DNA of 64,000 bases from Paenibacillus pabuli NBRC 13638 (GCF_001514495.1 NZ_BCNM01000011.1:1-64000), one strand, 5' to 3'. Positions 24,482 to 34,081 are shown, numbered from the stretch's first letter. Notes: generated from the letters alone by a model not told the origin. Numbers and translations are program-made.

Positions 24482-25552
24482 TTACACCAAGAAGAACGAT
24501 ACGCCCAGAATGATATACACGACGAGCAGGAGCAAACCTTCGTACCAGTTCGTGGAACCGTCCTGAGTGATGGACTTGGCTATGAACACCGATACACCGA
24601 TGGCAACCAGCTCAATCGTTGTAAAGACAATATTCATCGTGTTACCCATGAAATAACTGACAAAAATCAGAACAGGTGCAACGAAGAGTGCGATTTGCAA
24701 ACTGCTTCCGACTGCGATTTCCACGGCGGCACCGATCTTGTTTTTCATGGCAAGCATGATGGCTGCACTATGCTCGGCGGCGTTACCGATAATCGCAACG
24801 AGGAATGCCCCGACAAACAGCTCACTCAGGCCAAACTGTTCAGTGAACACTTCAAGCGTACCTACAAGCCATTCACTGACGAAAGCAACCATGACTGTTG
24901 CCAGAACGAGATAGAGAATTGATTTTTTCTTCGACCATTCTGGTGCATGTTCATGTGGTAATTCTTCATCCCCATCCTCTGTGACATCGGCGAGATAGTT
25001 CTTGTGAGTCACCATGGAGAAAAGCAACCAGGCTATGTAGGCGAGGATCAGCAATCCTGCGACAATGAGACTGAGTGTATTCGTATCCTTCTGTGTAATG
25101 GAATGGGTGTTCAGGAAGACGGCTGGAATAAACAGAGCAATGATGGCAACAATCATCAGGGAGCCGTTCAGACCTGCAAGCGATACATTGTAATTCTGAA
25201 TTTTGAATTTGAGCCCTCCGGCAAAAATACTTAAACCGAGCACCAGCAGCAGGTTACCGATAATAGAACCAGTCAAACTGGCTTTCACCATGTCGAATAG
25301 TCCTTCTTTAACCAGAAAAATGGCGATAATCAACTCGGCAGCATTGCCGAAGGTCGCATTCAGAAATCCGCCCAGCCGCTGACCGGCATAATGGGCCACA
25401 TTTTCGGTAGCCTTGCCTAAAAAACCGGCTACGAAAATAACCGAAATGGCTGATATCACGAACTGTAGAATCGAATCCCATTTCATGTAGTGGGCGACGG
25501 CGCTGAGTGCAAAAGTGACAATCAGCAGAATGGATGAAATCCGGTTTCTCAC
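24482..25552 (-). CDS. cax: Ca2+/H+ antiporter (CaCA family)
   Basis: Membrane exchanger of the calcium/cation family that expels Ca2+ using the proton gradient. 356 residues with about eleven hydrophobic segments in two halves. The two alpha repeats show the family motifs: GGFLNATFGNAAELIIA in the first half and AIIGNAAEHSAAI in the second, with the conserved acidic Glu of each GNAxE. A His/Glu-rich acidic loop (about 195-210) separates the halves. I start at GTG (first base 25552), six bases after GAGGTG; an upstream frame opens with TTG at 25639 but lacks a ribosome-binding site. It is comparable to B. subtilis YfkE. Confidence 0.9.
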   Translation of the reverse strand: MRNRISSILLIVTFALSAVAHYMKWDSILQFVISAISVIFVAGFLGKATENVAHYAGQRLGGFLNATFGNAAELIIAIFLVKEGLFDMVKASLTGSIIGNLLLVLGLSIFAGGLKFKIQNYNVSLAGLNGSLMIVAIIALFIPAVFLNTHSITQKDTNTLSLIVAGLLILAYIAWLLFSMVTHKNYLADVTEDGDEELPHEHAPEWSKKKSILYLVLATVMVAFVSEWLVGTLEVFTEQFGLSELFVGAFLVAIIGNAAEHSAAIMLAMKNKIGAAVEIAVGSSLQIALFVAPVLIFVSYFMGNTMNIVFTTIELVAIGVSVFIAKSITQDGSTNWYEGLLLLVVYIILGVSFFLV

Positions 25553-25736
25553 AACAAACACCTCGGTTAACTGATTATTTTGTTTGAACATCATCATAAA
25601 AATTCGTATGAGATTATTTTCATATTTCAATATAACCAAATCGTAGTAGGTTGTAAACGCATCTTTTTGAGTTTAATTTGCTTTTTGGGGTGGAAAGGAT
25701 TTAAAATACGAGTAACGAAGTGAAGGAGGATGTGGC

Positions 25737-26099
25737 ATGGCAGAACAACTTCAACTGGAGGGCGGAAACATCCGGATTGCCGATGACGTAGTGGCGAAAA
25801 TTGCCGGAATGGCTGCGATGGAGACGCCCGGAATTGCCGCAATGTCTGGAGGATTGTCAGAGGGCTGGGCCAAGCGCCTGAGCGGTAAAAACGTACAGAA
25901 AGGCGTAGGCGTCGAGGTCGGCCAGCTGGAAGCAGCCATTGATCTGCGCATCATCGTCCTGTACGAGACACCGATTCATGAAGTTTCCCGCATGCTCCAG
26001 CAGAATGTACGAGAAGCGGTAGAGACCATGACCGGATTACGTGTTGTTGAAGTTAATGTAAAGGTAGAAGGCGTATCTTTCAGAGGCGACGACCTGTAA
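25737..26099 (+). CDS. Asp23/Gls24 family protein
   Basis: A 120-residue member of the alkaline-shock Asp23/Gls24 family, associated with envelope stress in Gram-positives, exact biochemical role unknown. Visible: GNIRIADDVVAKIAGMAAMETPGI at the N-terminus and the VREAVETMTGLRVVEVNVKVEGV ending, both diagnostic. GAAGGAGG precedes ATG 25737. The C-terminus ends in an acidic GDDL. In B. subtilis a related gene, yloU, lies directly before yloV (fakA); no such gene is next to fakA here, so this copy is elsewhere in order. Confidence 0.9.
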   Translation: MAEQLQLEGGNIRIADDVVAKIAGMAAMETPGIAAMSGGLSEGWAKRLSGKNVQKGVGVEVGQLEAAIDLRIIVLYETPIHEVSRMLQQNVREAVETMTGLRVVEVNVKVEGVSFRGDDL

Positions 26100-26165
26100 A
26101 CTTTAACAATCCGTAATGAAGAACAACGGTACATCTGCCGATTCTTCATCGAGATAAACAACACC

Positions 26166-26204
26166 AAAAAGACTTCGCACCCGAATAGGATGCGAAGTCT
26201 TTTT
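26166..26204. terminator. Bidirectional terminator between the Asp23 gene and ftsW
   Basis: AAAAAGACTTCGCA pairs with TGCGAAGTCTTTTT around an 11-base loop; flanking A and T runs suit both convergent genes. Confidence 0.88.
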
Positions 26205-26258
26205 GCTTGCTTTCATTTGGACTTGGTTCATAAACCATTCGTTTCACGTTGCTCCCAT

Positions 26259-27542
26259 TTACCGAATTCGGCGGATCGAATCCCGTGAACGAAGCGCTGG
26301 AGAGGTACGTGATGTCTGAACTGTCACTGACTTCGTTTTCTCTTCCTTGATGACGTCCAGATTATTAGTGCGTGAGATGCTAAGCAGGATGCCCATCGCC
26401 ACCATCATCACAAAGAGTGAGGTACCGCCATAACTGATAAACGGGAGAGTAACCCCTGTCACCGGAATGGTTTGCGTTACGCCCCCGATGTTGATAAATG
26501 CCTGGATTGCAATCAATCCCATAATCCCTATACCGACCAGCGTCCCGAATGGATCGGGACAGCGGAGGGATACGATAATTCCTCGCCAGATGAAGTACAG
26601 GTAGACCAGCAGAAACAGGACACTTCCAAGAAAACCAAGCTCTTCCCCAATCACGGAGAAAATGAAGTCATTATAGGCATTCGGCAAATAATGCAGCTTC
26701 ATCGTACCTTGCCCGATACCAGAACCGGTGATGCCCCCATCCCCAATCGCAACCAGGGAGCGATAAAGGTTAAGGCTTCCTCCTGTTTTCTCGGATAATG
26801 GATCAAGGAACGCATGAATCCGATCGATTTTGTAGTTCTGTGTTGCTTCTGTAGCTGGGCCAGTTGTCGTATCTGGAGTAGATACGGAGGAGAACAGGGC
26901 GTTTGCTCCCAGCGCCAATGCTCCTCCCAGCACAACCAGCAGAATGGAACCCATAATATGTTTCATGCTGGCGCCGCCTGCATAAATGACAAGGCCGCAT
27001 GTAGCCACGAGTATGAAGCATGTACCAAAGTCGGGTTGCAGCATAATCAGTCCGGCGATGAACCCGACAATGACCAGCACAGGAATATATCCGGTCTTGA
27101 GATCCCTGAAGCGTTCCCCTTTTTTGGTGATCAATGCAGCAAGGTACAGAATAATAGCAATTTTGGCAAACTCGGCAGGCTGGACACTGAATCCAAAGAT
27201 GCGAATCCAGCTTCGTGCACCGTTCAACATCGCGCCTGAAACCAAAACAACCAGTAGCATCACCGTGGTGAAGAGGAAAAAGGGTGCATAAAGTTTTTTG
27301 TATTTGTTAAATCGGATATTCATGGCAAAAAACATGCCCACTAAACCGATAACCGCCCACATAAGTTGTTTTTTCGTGAAGAACAGGGCATCATTGTTAA
27401 AATTTTTGTTTGCAATTGCAATGCTGGAACTGGAGCTGAACACCATCACCAGTCCGAAGCCCACCAACAATAAAGTGAGGATTAGCAGTTGGAAATCCGG
27501 CGTGCCTCTCTTCGTTTTCGTTTGGGCCGTTTGTTGTTTCAT
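26259..27542 (-). CDS. ftsW: Cell-cycle SEDS glycosyltransferase FtsW/RodA/SpoVE family
   Basis: Integral membrane peptidoglycan polymerase, 427 residues, about ten transmembrane helices. Key family motifs: SGAMLNGARSWI, FSVQPAEFAKIAIILYLA with the catalytic-type PAE sequence, LMLQPDFGT, and the C-terminal ITVPITGVTLPFISYGG-like block. Basic tails at both ends are cytoplasmic. I favour FtsW over RodA or SpoVE because ylaN, the B. subtilis ftsW neighbour, is only 2 kb away. The YugN-like gene ends 13 bases upstream, so both probably form one minus-strand transcript. Confidence 0.88.
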   Translation of the reverse strand: MKQQTAQTKTKRGTPDFQLLILTLLLVGFGLVMVFSSSSSIAIANKNFNNDALFFTKKQLMWAVIGLVGMFFAMNIRFNKYKKLYAPFFLFTTVMLLVVLVSGAMLNGARSWIRIFGFSVQPAEFAKIAIILYLAALITKKGERFRDLKTGYIPVLVIVGFIAGLIMLQPDFGTCFILVATCGLVIYAGGASMKHIMGSILLVVLGGALALGANALFSSVSTPDTTTGPATEATQNYKIDRIHAFLDPLSEKTGGSLNLYRSLVAIGDGGITGSGIGQGTMKLHYLPNAYNDFIFSVIGEELGFLGSVLFLLVYLYFIWRGIIVSLRCPDPFGTLVGIGIMGLIAIQAFINIGGVTQTIPVTGVTLPFISYGGTSLFVMMVAMGILLSISRTNNLDVIKEEKTKSVTVQTSRTSPALRSRDSIRRIR

Positions 27543-27555
27543 GATTCGGCCCAGC

Positions 27556-27903
27556 CTATGCTTCCAGCAGTTCTTTAAGCTGCTGTAATTTTTGGGCCGC
27601 CAGCTTCACGACTGGCTGTGGTACGGTAGAGTCATAATCGAGACCATGCGGGAAGGTTGCTTTTCCTAGATAAACAGCTTCAACCGCGAGAACCGTATCC
27701 GGTTTTTCGAGTTTGCCATCGATCGCACGGGTATTAATACGTACAAAGTATTCCGATTTGGTTTGTTCGTCTTCAATTTTGTAGTCATATGTAGCACGGT
27801 AATATTCCCATTGCCACCGGACAAATCCGACTTTCTCGGCGCTCTCATCCAGGTATGCCAAGTCGCTCTTCAAGCCATCCAAGCCTGTATTCTCAAAAAT
27901 CAT
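27556..27903 (-). CDS. YugN-like family protein
   Basis: A 115-residue protein of the YugN-like family, of unknown function. MIFENTGLDGL at the N-terminus, a WQWEYYRATYDYKIED core and the RAIDGKLEKPDTVL strand are the recognisable parts. No signal peptide or membrane segment. The start at 27903 is eleven bases after AGGAGG; a longer upstream frame runs through the divergent promoter region and is not supported. It precedes ftsW by 13 bases. Confidence 0.75.
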   Translation of the reverse strand: MIFENTGLDGLKSDLAYLDESAEKVGFVRWQWEYYRATYDYKIEDEQTKSEYFVRINTRAIDGKLEKPDTVLAVEAVYLGKATFPHGLDYDSTVPQPVVKLAAQKLQQLKELLEA

Positions 27904-28115
27904 AAGCGTCTGATCCTCCTCATAAGCTTCCGAGAGTATAAATCTCGTTCTTTTCTCTAGTTTATGATAGTATGTTTCCCCTTCCCGTGCAAGCTTTGCA
28001 GGGGTCATTCGTATCGGTTTTCTTCCAATTCTGCTACAATATACAGCAATAGGTTTCAAGAGGAAGGTTCGGGCTTGATGAAAGTCCCGTTCAGAGAGCG
28101 AAAGGATGGGGAGAC

Positions 28116-29285
28116 ATGACAAATAATATATGGTGGAATGACTTGCAAATCCACATGGTAGAATGGCGTCGTCATCTTCATCGGAATCCTGAGGTTTCCT
28201 TTCATGAGGAGAAGACATCCTCTTTTGTAGCGGGTATGCTGGAGAGCTTTGGCGTTGAAGTGAAGCGTCACGTGGGCGGACATGGAGTTATTGGAACCCT
28301 TCGGGGGGACGAGCCAGGGCCTGTCGTGATGCTTCGAGCAGATATGGATGCACTTCCGATCCAGGATGAAAAGGACGTTGAATATGCATCACAACAAGCA
28401 GGAGCTATGCACGCCTGCGGCCATGATGGACATGTATCCATTTTGCTGGGAACGGCACTGTATTTTAGTCGCCATAAACATGAGATCAAGGGTGAGATAC
28501 GCTTTTTGTTCCAACCTGCTGAAGAATTGCTTCCGGGTGGAGCGCTCAAGGTTATTGCAGACGGTGGACTGGAAGGGGTGGACGTCATCTATGGCATTCA
28601 TCTGTGGACCCCGCTTCCTGTAGGCGTGGCTGCGAGTACACCAGGACCGATGATGGCAGCGGCAGATGACTTCTATATTGAGATCAAAGGAAAAGGCGGA
28701 CATGGCGGCATGCCACAGTCCACAGTGGACAGTCTGGTGGCCGGTTCTGCACTGGTGATGCAGTTGCAGACGGTGGTCAGTCGCTCAGTGGATCCCTTGC
28801 GTCCAGCGGTATTGACCATTGGCACAATGCAGGCGGGTTCTGCGCAGAATGTCATCGCTGAACTATGCAAATTGACGGGGACGGTGAGAACCTTCGACGA
28901 AGAGACGCGCAGTGTCATGAAAGAACGTGTGCATTCGATCGTTGCTCAGACAGGAGCAATCTACGGTGCAGAGACTCAGTTGAACTATATTATGGGGTAT
29001 CCTCCAGTCGTCAATGATGAGCAGGAAACAGCGCGTTTCTTCAGGGAAGCAGCGGACGTATTCGGGGCAGACTCTGTACAGAAGTCACCCATGATGATGC
29101 CCGCTGAAGATTTTGCTTATTATCTGCAGCAGATTCCTGGCTGTTTTATGTTTGTCGGAGCAGGGAATCCGGAGAAGAATGCGATTTATCCGCATCATCA
29201 TCCGAAGTTTGACTTTGATGAAGATGCCATGCAAAACGCTGTAAAACTATTTATTGCCATGGCTAAGGGGTATACAGCCGAATGA
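28116..29285 (+). CDS. M20 family amidohydrolase (N-acyl amino acid / hippurate hydrolase type)
   Basis: Zinc- or manganese-dependent amidase of subfamily M20D, 389 residues. These enzymes cleave N-acyl or N-acetyl groups from amino acids or related amides; the substrate here is not determined. Motifs: RRHLHRNPEVSFHE near the N-terminus, LRADMDALPI, the metal ligands in MHACGHDGHVS, QPAEELLPGGA (catalytic Glu pair), YGIHLW and the MMPAEDFAYYL end. A dimerisation lid lies at about 185-300. No secretion signal. It is divergent from the YugN-ftsW pair and ends with its own terminator. Confidence 0.9.
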   Translation: MTNNIWWNDLQIHMVEWRRHLHRNPEVSFHEEKTSSFVAGMLESFGVEVKRHVGGHGVIGTLRGDEPGPVVMLRADMDALPIQDEKDVEYASQQAGAMHACGHDGHVSILLGTALYFSRHKHEIKGEIRFLFQPAEELLPGGALKVIADGGLEGVDVIYGIHLWTPLPVGVAASTPGPMMAAADDFYIEIKGKGGHGGMPQSTVDSLVAGSALVMQLQTVVSRSVDPLRPAVLTIGTMQAGSAQNVIAELCKLTGTVRTFDEETRSVMKERVHSIVAQTGAIYGAETQLNYIMGYPPVVNDEQETARFFREAADVFGADSVQKSPMMMPAEDFAYYLQQIPGCFMFVGAGNPEKNAIYPHHHPKFDFDEDAMQNAVKLFIAMAKGYTAE

Positions 29286-29299
29286 TTTGAATGCAGATG

Positions 29300-29342
29300 G
29301 GCATCCTATTCATACCAAGGTATGAGCAGGGTGCTTTTTTTT
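29300..29342 (+). terminator. Terminator after the M20 gene
   Basis: GCATCCTATTCATACC pairs with GGTATGAGCAGGGTGC across a two-base loop (with mismatches), followed by nine T's. Confidence 0.85.
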
Positions 29343-29488
29343 TGATATGGTCTTTCTAGAGTTAAGTTAAGGCGGAGCTGCCGCAGTGTAAGGTTCATTT
29401 TCGGGAAGACACCGGACCGGAATTGGACTTTTTGTGATGCCTCTTATTCGGAGGAATAGATATTTTTTTCAATTAGGGAGGAAGCGGA

Positions 29489-31162
29489 ATGGAGAAAACG
29501 GATGCCTGTATTGTTCAGCGGGATTTTACAGTATTGCTTGAAGTGGGCCATCCCGGATTTGATGAGGCTAGAGCTCAACTGGGGATGTATGCTGAACTGG
29601 TAAAGACACCAGCAGCTTTTCATACCTACCGAATCACGGCCTTGTCATTATGGAATGCCGCTGCCCTCGGATGGAGTGCTGATCAAGTGATTGCGAGTCT
29701 GGAATCAGTGTCCCGTTGGAATGTTCCTGCCGCCCTGATCCAGGATATCCGAAGAATTGTAGATCAGTATGGAAAGTTAAAATTGCAGCCTGAGGCTGGG
29801 TTGGGCAAAATGCGTCTTGTCAGTGATGATGAGCGATTGCTGGATGAGTTAAGTGGCATGAAGACGATCTCGGCTTTCCGGATGGAACGTATCGATCCCC
29901 ATGAACTTGTGTTGGGAGGGGAGCAGCGCGGATTGCTGAAGCGCGAATTGACCCGGTTGGGTTATCCGGTGCTGGATTATGCAGGATACAGAAATGGAAC
30001 AAATCTTCCATTTGGTTGGCGAGAGGATACAAGCGCGGATTCAGGAAAATTCGAGCTGCGTCCTTACCAGCGAGACGCTGTGAATGCTTTTGAAGGCAGC
30101 GAGGGTATGGGAGGAAGTGGTCTGCTTGTGCTGCCCTGCGGAGCAGGCAAGACGGTTATTGGATTGGCCGTATTGGAACGTCTGCAATGTGAATGCCTTA
30201 TTTTGACCTCGAACACCACGTCCGTGCGGCAATGGATGGAGGAATTACAGAATAAAACAACCATAACCAGTGAACAGATTGGAGAGTATTCCGGTCAAAA
30301 AAAACAAGTGAGACCTGTGACTGTGGCTACATACCAGATTCTTACGCACAGAAAGTCCAAGGATGCTGATTTTACCCATATCAAATTGCTCAGTGAACGT
30401 CAGTGGGGGCTCATTATTTATGATGAGGTACACTTGCTGCCAGCACCTGTATTTCGAGCTACGGCAGATATTCAGGCTACACGAAGGCTGGGATTGACTG
30501 CAACATTGGTGCGTGAAGATGGTTGTGAGCAAGATGTATTTTCACTTATTGGTCCGAAGCTATATGACATGCCATGGAAAGAGTTGGAGCAGCAAGGCTG
30601 GATTGCTGATGTACAATGCCAGGAGATACGTGTTCCTTTTTCAACTGAATGGAGATCTAGTTATTTGGAAGCAGAGGTAAAACATCAATTTCGTATTGCG
30701 GCCGAAAACCCTGCCAAATTAGCTGTAATCCGAAAGATTCTGGAACGTCATCAGGGGTTGCCATCTCTTGTCATTGGACAATATTTGAATCAGCTTGAAA
30801 CCATTGCCCGGGAAATTGATGCTCCACTTATATCTGGTACGATGTCTCAGCAGGAGCGAGTTAAATGGTTTGCGGCCTTTCGACGGGGTGAGATCAAAAC
30901 AATTGTCGTATCCAAGGTCGCCAATTTTGCTGTAGATTTGCCTGATGCGGCTGTTGCACTCGAAATATCTGGAAGCTTCGGCTCAAGACAGGAAGAGGCG
31001 CAACGACTGGGTCGAATTCTAAGACCGAAGTCTGGTGAAAATAAAGCTTATTTCTATGCGCTTGTATCGGAAGACAGCAAGGAACAGGAGTTTGCATTAC
31101 GTCGTCAGATGTTCCTGGTTGAACAAGGATATGAATACGAGATTGTTCATGAGTTACAATGA
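29489..31162 (+). CDS. XPB/Rad25-type superfamily 2 DNA helicase
   Basis: Bacterial homologue of the eukaryotic TFIIH helicase XPB, 557 residues. An N-terminal region of about 185 residues precedes helicase domain 1 with the RPYQ motif (about 191), Walker A GAGKT at 218-222 and DEVH at 312-315. The XPB-specific RED motif is present (Arg342-Glu343-Asp344 in ATLVRED), and domain 2 has motif VI QRLGRILR at 505-512. The RED motif separates it from UvrB and RecQ-type enzymes. GGAGGAAG precedes ATG 29489. A helicase-associated gene follows 54 bases downstream, the same pairing I recall in mycobacteria. The function in Bacillota is not settled. Confidence 0.9.
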   Translation: MEKTDACIVQRDFTVLLEVGHPGFDEARAQLGMYAELVKTPAAFHTYRITALSLWNAAALGWSADQVIASLESVSRWNVPAALIQDIRRIVDQYGKLKLQPEAGLGKMRLVSDDERLLDELSGMKTISAFRMERIDPHELVLGGEQRGLLKRELTRLGYPVLDYAGYRNGTNLPFGWREDTSADSGKFELRPYQRDAVNAFEGSEGMGGSGLLVLPCGAGKTVIGLAVLERLQCECLILTSNTTSVRQWMEELQNKTTITSEQIGEYSGQKKQVRPVTVATYQILTHRKSKDADFTHIKLLSERQWGLIIYDEVHLLPAPVFRATADIQATRRLGLTATLVREDGCEQDVFSLIGPKLYDMPWKELEQQGWIADVQCQEIRVPFSTEWRSSYLEAEVKHQFRIAAENPAKLAVIRKILERHQGLPSLVIGQYLNQLETIAREIDAPLISGTMSQQERVKWFAAFRRGEIKTIVVSKVANFAVDLPDAAVALEISGSFGSRQEEAQRLGRILRPKSGENKAYFYALVSEDSKEQEFALRRQMFLVEQGYEYEIVHELQ

Positions 31163-31216
31163 GTTATCCGTGTTCATTTCCGTGTCTAAAATAAAAGAGA
31201 AAGGATTGGTCAGCCC

Positions 31217-33067
31217 ATGAATCATACACAGGACCTTCTGGATATGAGTTTGTTCAACGAGCTTTCGTGTATGGAGCAGAGGGTACTTGGTGCGATTTTT
31301 CACAAACAAGCCGGACAACCTTTTTCCGCCATGATGTCAACAGCAGAGTGGGCTTCAATAGGTCTCAGCAGAGCAGAAGCGATAACCACATTTATAACAC
31401 TTCGGCAAAAAGGATGGATTGAAGCCGTGCTCAAAACGTGGGGCGAACGGCTTTATTACATACCTCATTCTTTGCTTCCTTTGATGACGATAGCCTATGC
31501 AGACCGGGTTGGACACTTCCTGCAACAAAAGGTGGACGTGGCGCCGGATGAGATTGCGATAAATAACTCCAGGTCTTGTCATGAAATTCAGGTGATCCGA
31601 GAGGGAAAACCCGATATTGCGGCAGAGCTTCTACACATATTGGCTTGGATCGTTAGAGAAGGCCAGGACCAGGGACTTCCTCTCACTAGCAAAGGGACTG
31701 TTCATAAGAAAATAGTCAAGCAATTAAGCCGGATCACGATGCTGGATCTTGAAGATTTTGCTGGATTGGATATTCGCTACACTGATATGGATGTATACCC
31801 GGTTCATGTTGCTGTTATGGTTGATGTGCTCCTCAGTCTGGGTTTAATTGAAAAGAGCCATAACCGGATATATGTATCCATGGATCGTCTGAATCACTGG
31901 TTGTCATTGTCGTGGCCTTCCATGCATCGGGTAATTTATAACGTATGCATGGACCGATACGGTGCAGCCGAGCCAGTACTTCAGCACTTTCGCTATCAAT
32001 TAATGTTACTTGCTCCAGCCTCCAATGTTTGGTTCGCTATCGCAGCAGGGACTCCAGACAGGGATTGGTTAAAAGAAGGGATGGATATTAAAGAAAAAGT
32101 ACGAGGGTGGCTTGATCTTATGGCAGCGTTTGGCTATGGCGAAGTAGGTGAGACTTCCGAAGGAGGATTGCATTATCGCTGGTTGATTGAACCGGTCATT
32201 TTGTTAGACTCGGGTAATGACGGGACAATGGATTCAGGAAACCAAACCTTTTTTGTGCAGCCTGACTTTGAAATTATTGTTCCGCCAGATATTCCTCCGC
32301 AGGTGCGCTGGAACCTGGAGATGATTTCAGAGCTTACAAGTCGTGACCGGATGTCTATATATCGGGTGACAAAGGAACGGATCATCGCTGCATCAGAGAT
32401 CGGTTTCACTACAGATGTTATAGTCAGCTTTCTTGGACGGTATGCCGGATCAGGTTTGCCTGAGCATGTGAAACTGGCCATACAGCAATGGGGAAAAGAA
32501 GTAACTCCCATGCAAGCAGACGCTGGTCAAAATACCGGTCTAACGGACAAGGTCGAAGAAGCGAAGAACATGAATGGATGGATTTTTGATTTTAGACAAG
32601 AGTTATCTGAAAAGCGGAAGAGGATGGAAATAGTACAAACTGTTGATGAATCCATTGCAGGACTTGAGCAGGGAAAGGAACTCTTTTATGTGCGTGGTCG
32701 TGAGGGACTCATTGAAACAGGCTCTAATCTGCATCTTTATGATCAGGACAAGTCGATTACGGAGCAATCAGGTCTTTTTCCCGGGTATGGAGAGATTCCG
32801 GAGGTATGGCACAACCAGTGGAGAGGGTATCATATGTCCACAGCCCGTCAGATTGCAGCAAAAGCGATTGAATGGCAGACCAAACTGGGCCTGAAGCTGG
32901 ACAACGATATCGTTTATGTTATTCCGGATCAGATTCACGGTTATGAAGATTGGACACTAACAGGATGGCATTCATCCGACATTGGTGTACATCCCGTACG
33001 GCGTACATTTACCCCCTCCGAATGGAGCGAGATACGTCTGATCATCCCTGAACAACCGAAAACATGA
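31217..33067 (+). CDS. Helicase-associated protein with Helicase_C_3-type domain (XPB partner)
   Basis: A 616-residue protein with no ATPase motifs of its own. The segment from about residue 345 to 440 (FFVQPDFEIIVPPD, then YRVTKERIIAASEIGFT and LPEHVKLAIQQW) resembles the XPB/Ssl2-associated Helicase_C_3 domain. The N-terminal 100 residues look like a winged-helix region, and the last 60 hold no motif I know. Its position 54 bases after the XPB gene and the same adjacency in actinobacteria argue for a working pair. The activity is unknown; a loading, regulatory or nuclease-like role would all be guesses. AAAGGA precedes ATG 31217. Confidence 0.75.
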   Translation: MNHTQDLLDMSLFNELSCMEQRVLGAIFHKQAGQPFSAMMSTAEWASIGLSRAEAITTFITLRQKGWIEAVLKTWGERLYYIPHSLLPLMTIAYADRVGHFLQQKVDVAPDEIAINNSRSCHEIQVIREGKPDIAAELLHILAWIVREGQDQGLPLTSKGTVHKKIVKQLSRITMLDLEDFAGLDIRYTDMDVYPVHVAVMVDVLLSLGLIEKSHNRIYVSMDRLNHWLSLSWPSMHRVIYNVCMDRYGAAEPVLQHFRYQLMLLAPASNVWFAIAAGTPDRDWLKEGMDIKEKVRGWLDLMAAFGYGEVGETSEGGLHYRWLIEPVILLDSGNDGTMDSGNQTFFVQPDFEIIVPPDIPPQVRWNLEMISELTSRDRMSIYRVTKERIIAASEIGFTTDVIVSFLGRYAGSGLPEHVKLAIQQWGKEVTPMQADAGQNTGLTDKVEEAKNMNGWIFDFRQELSEKRKRMEIVQTVDESIAGLEQGKELFYVRGREGLIETGSNLHLYDQDKSITEQSGLFPGYGEIPEVWHNQWRGYHMSTARQIAAKAIEWQTKLGLKLDNDIVYVIPDQIHGYEDWTLTGWHSSDIGVHPVRRTFTPSEWSEIRLIIPEQPKT

Positions 33068-33202
33068 ATCTGCTCTATATTGCCGATTCCCTGTTCCCCG
33101 GATTTCTATTTGCAGGAAAAACTCTTCTTAACTATTCGGGGATATGCTATTATGAAATAGTCTACTTTACGTAGAACTTTATATATAGATAGGATGAATT
33201 TC

Positions 33203-33640
33203 ATGAGCGTAGCGGAAATGAACACGGTCGATATGGCCCAAGTGTTAACGGGCGCATATGAACTGGGCGACATGATTAACCAATCTGCCGAAGTATCGGA
33301 TTATTTATATTGGAAGCAGCAAGTGGAGACGAACCCTGAAATTCAGGCGGGTATACGCAAGCTGAACGCCAAGAAGGAATTATTTGAAGAAACCCAGCGT
33401 TTTGGTCATTTTCACCCGGACTATCACGCGGCGAAAGATCAGGTTAAGGCGTTGGAGCTGGAGTTGGAAGGATTTGAGGCGGTAGCGCGTTTCAAACAAG
33501 CGGAGAAATCGCTGGATGAGATGTTGTTCCAGATGTCAGAGACGATTGCTTTCGCAGTTTCAACAACGATTAAGGTACCAAGTAATGATCCAAATCCGAA
33601 AGGCGGCTGTGGAAGCGGCGGCAAATGCGGTTGCAGCTAG
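33203..33640 (+). CDS. ylbF: YlbF/RicF family regulator
   Basis: Component of the Y-complex (RicA-RicF-RicT) that in B. subtilis stimulates RNase Y-dependent mRNA maturation and affects competence, biofilm and sporulation. 145 residues, mostly long helices, ending in a Gly/Cys tail with three cysteines (GGCGSGGKCGCS) that fits the reported Fe-S ligand role of RicF. I start at ATG 33203, eight bases after AGGA; the ATG at 33194 has no spacing. The partners RicA and RicT are not in this window. ylbG follows, as in B. subtilis, after an internal hairpin. Confidence 0.9.
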   Translation: MSVAEMNTVDMAQVLTGAYELGDMINQSAEVSDYLYWKQQVETNPEIQAGIRKLNAKKELFEETQRFGHFHPDYHAAKDQVKALELELEGFEAVARFKQAEKSLDEMLFQMSETIAFAVSTTIKVPSNDPNPKGGCGSGGKCGCS

Positions 33641-33670
33641 GGAATAATGATAATTCAATAGACTCATGAT

Positions 33671-33698
33671 AGACCGGACCCTTTTGAGGCTCCGGTCT
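33671..33698 (+). other. Hairpin between ylbF and ylbG
   Basis: AGACCGGA pairs with TCCGGTCT around an 11- to 12-base loop, but no T-run follows. It could be a weak terminator, an RNA-processing site or an mRNA stabiliser. Confidence 0.45.
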
Positions 33699-33724
33699 CC
33701 ATTATAGAAAGGGGCGGGGAAGCG

Positions 33725-33991
33725 ATGATGTTTGCGGAAAGGACAGGATTTATTATTTGGGTCAGTGATTTGAAAGCGGCTCGTAATCTCGAAAAGTATG
33801 GCACCGTTCATTATATCTCCCGCCGTATGCATTATGTGGTCATGTATGTTAATGCAGATCGAGCTGAAGATACAATGAAAAATGTAAACAGGCTTTCCTA
33901 TGTGCGCAAGGTCGAACGTTCCTACCGGAATGAAATTAAAACAGAGTATGCCAGCAAAACGATGGACAAAACGAGTTTTTACGGAATATAA
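33725..33991 (+). CDS. ylbG: YlbG family protein (DUF2129)
   Basis: A small cytosolic protein of 88 residues, function unknown, conserved next to ylbF in Bacillota. Diagnostic stretches are GFIIWVSDLKAARNLEKYG and the RRMHYVVMYVN strand. Two ATGs occur in tandem (33725 and 33728) after a G-rich ribosome-binding site, so the exact start may be three bases later. It is followed by a terminator, closing the ylbF-ylbG unit. In B. subtilis rsmD follows; here an unrecognised gene takes that place. Confidence 0.9.
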   Translation: MMFAERTGFIIWVSDLKAARNLEKYGTVHYISRRMHYVVMYVNADRAEDTMKNVNRLSYVRKVERSYRNEIKTEYASKTMDKTSFYGI

Positions 33992-34051
33992 CGAATCGTC
34001 ATGTTGGGACAGTGAACTTGTTGCCACTGTTCAATTCGAAATGATGAACAC

Positions 34052-34081
34052 AGAGGGGCCCTACGGGGCCGCTCTTTTATT
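34052..34081 (+). terminator. Terminator after ylbG
   Basis: AGAGGGGCCC and GGGGCCGCTCT pair with one mismatch across a three-base loop, followed by TTTTATT. Confidence 0.7.
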
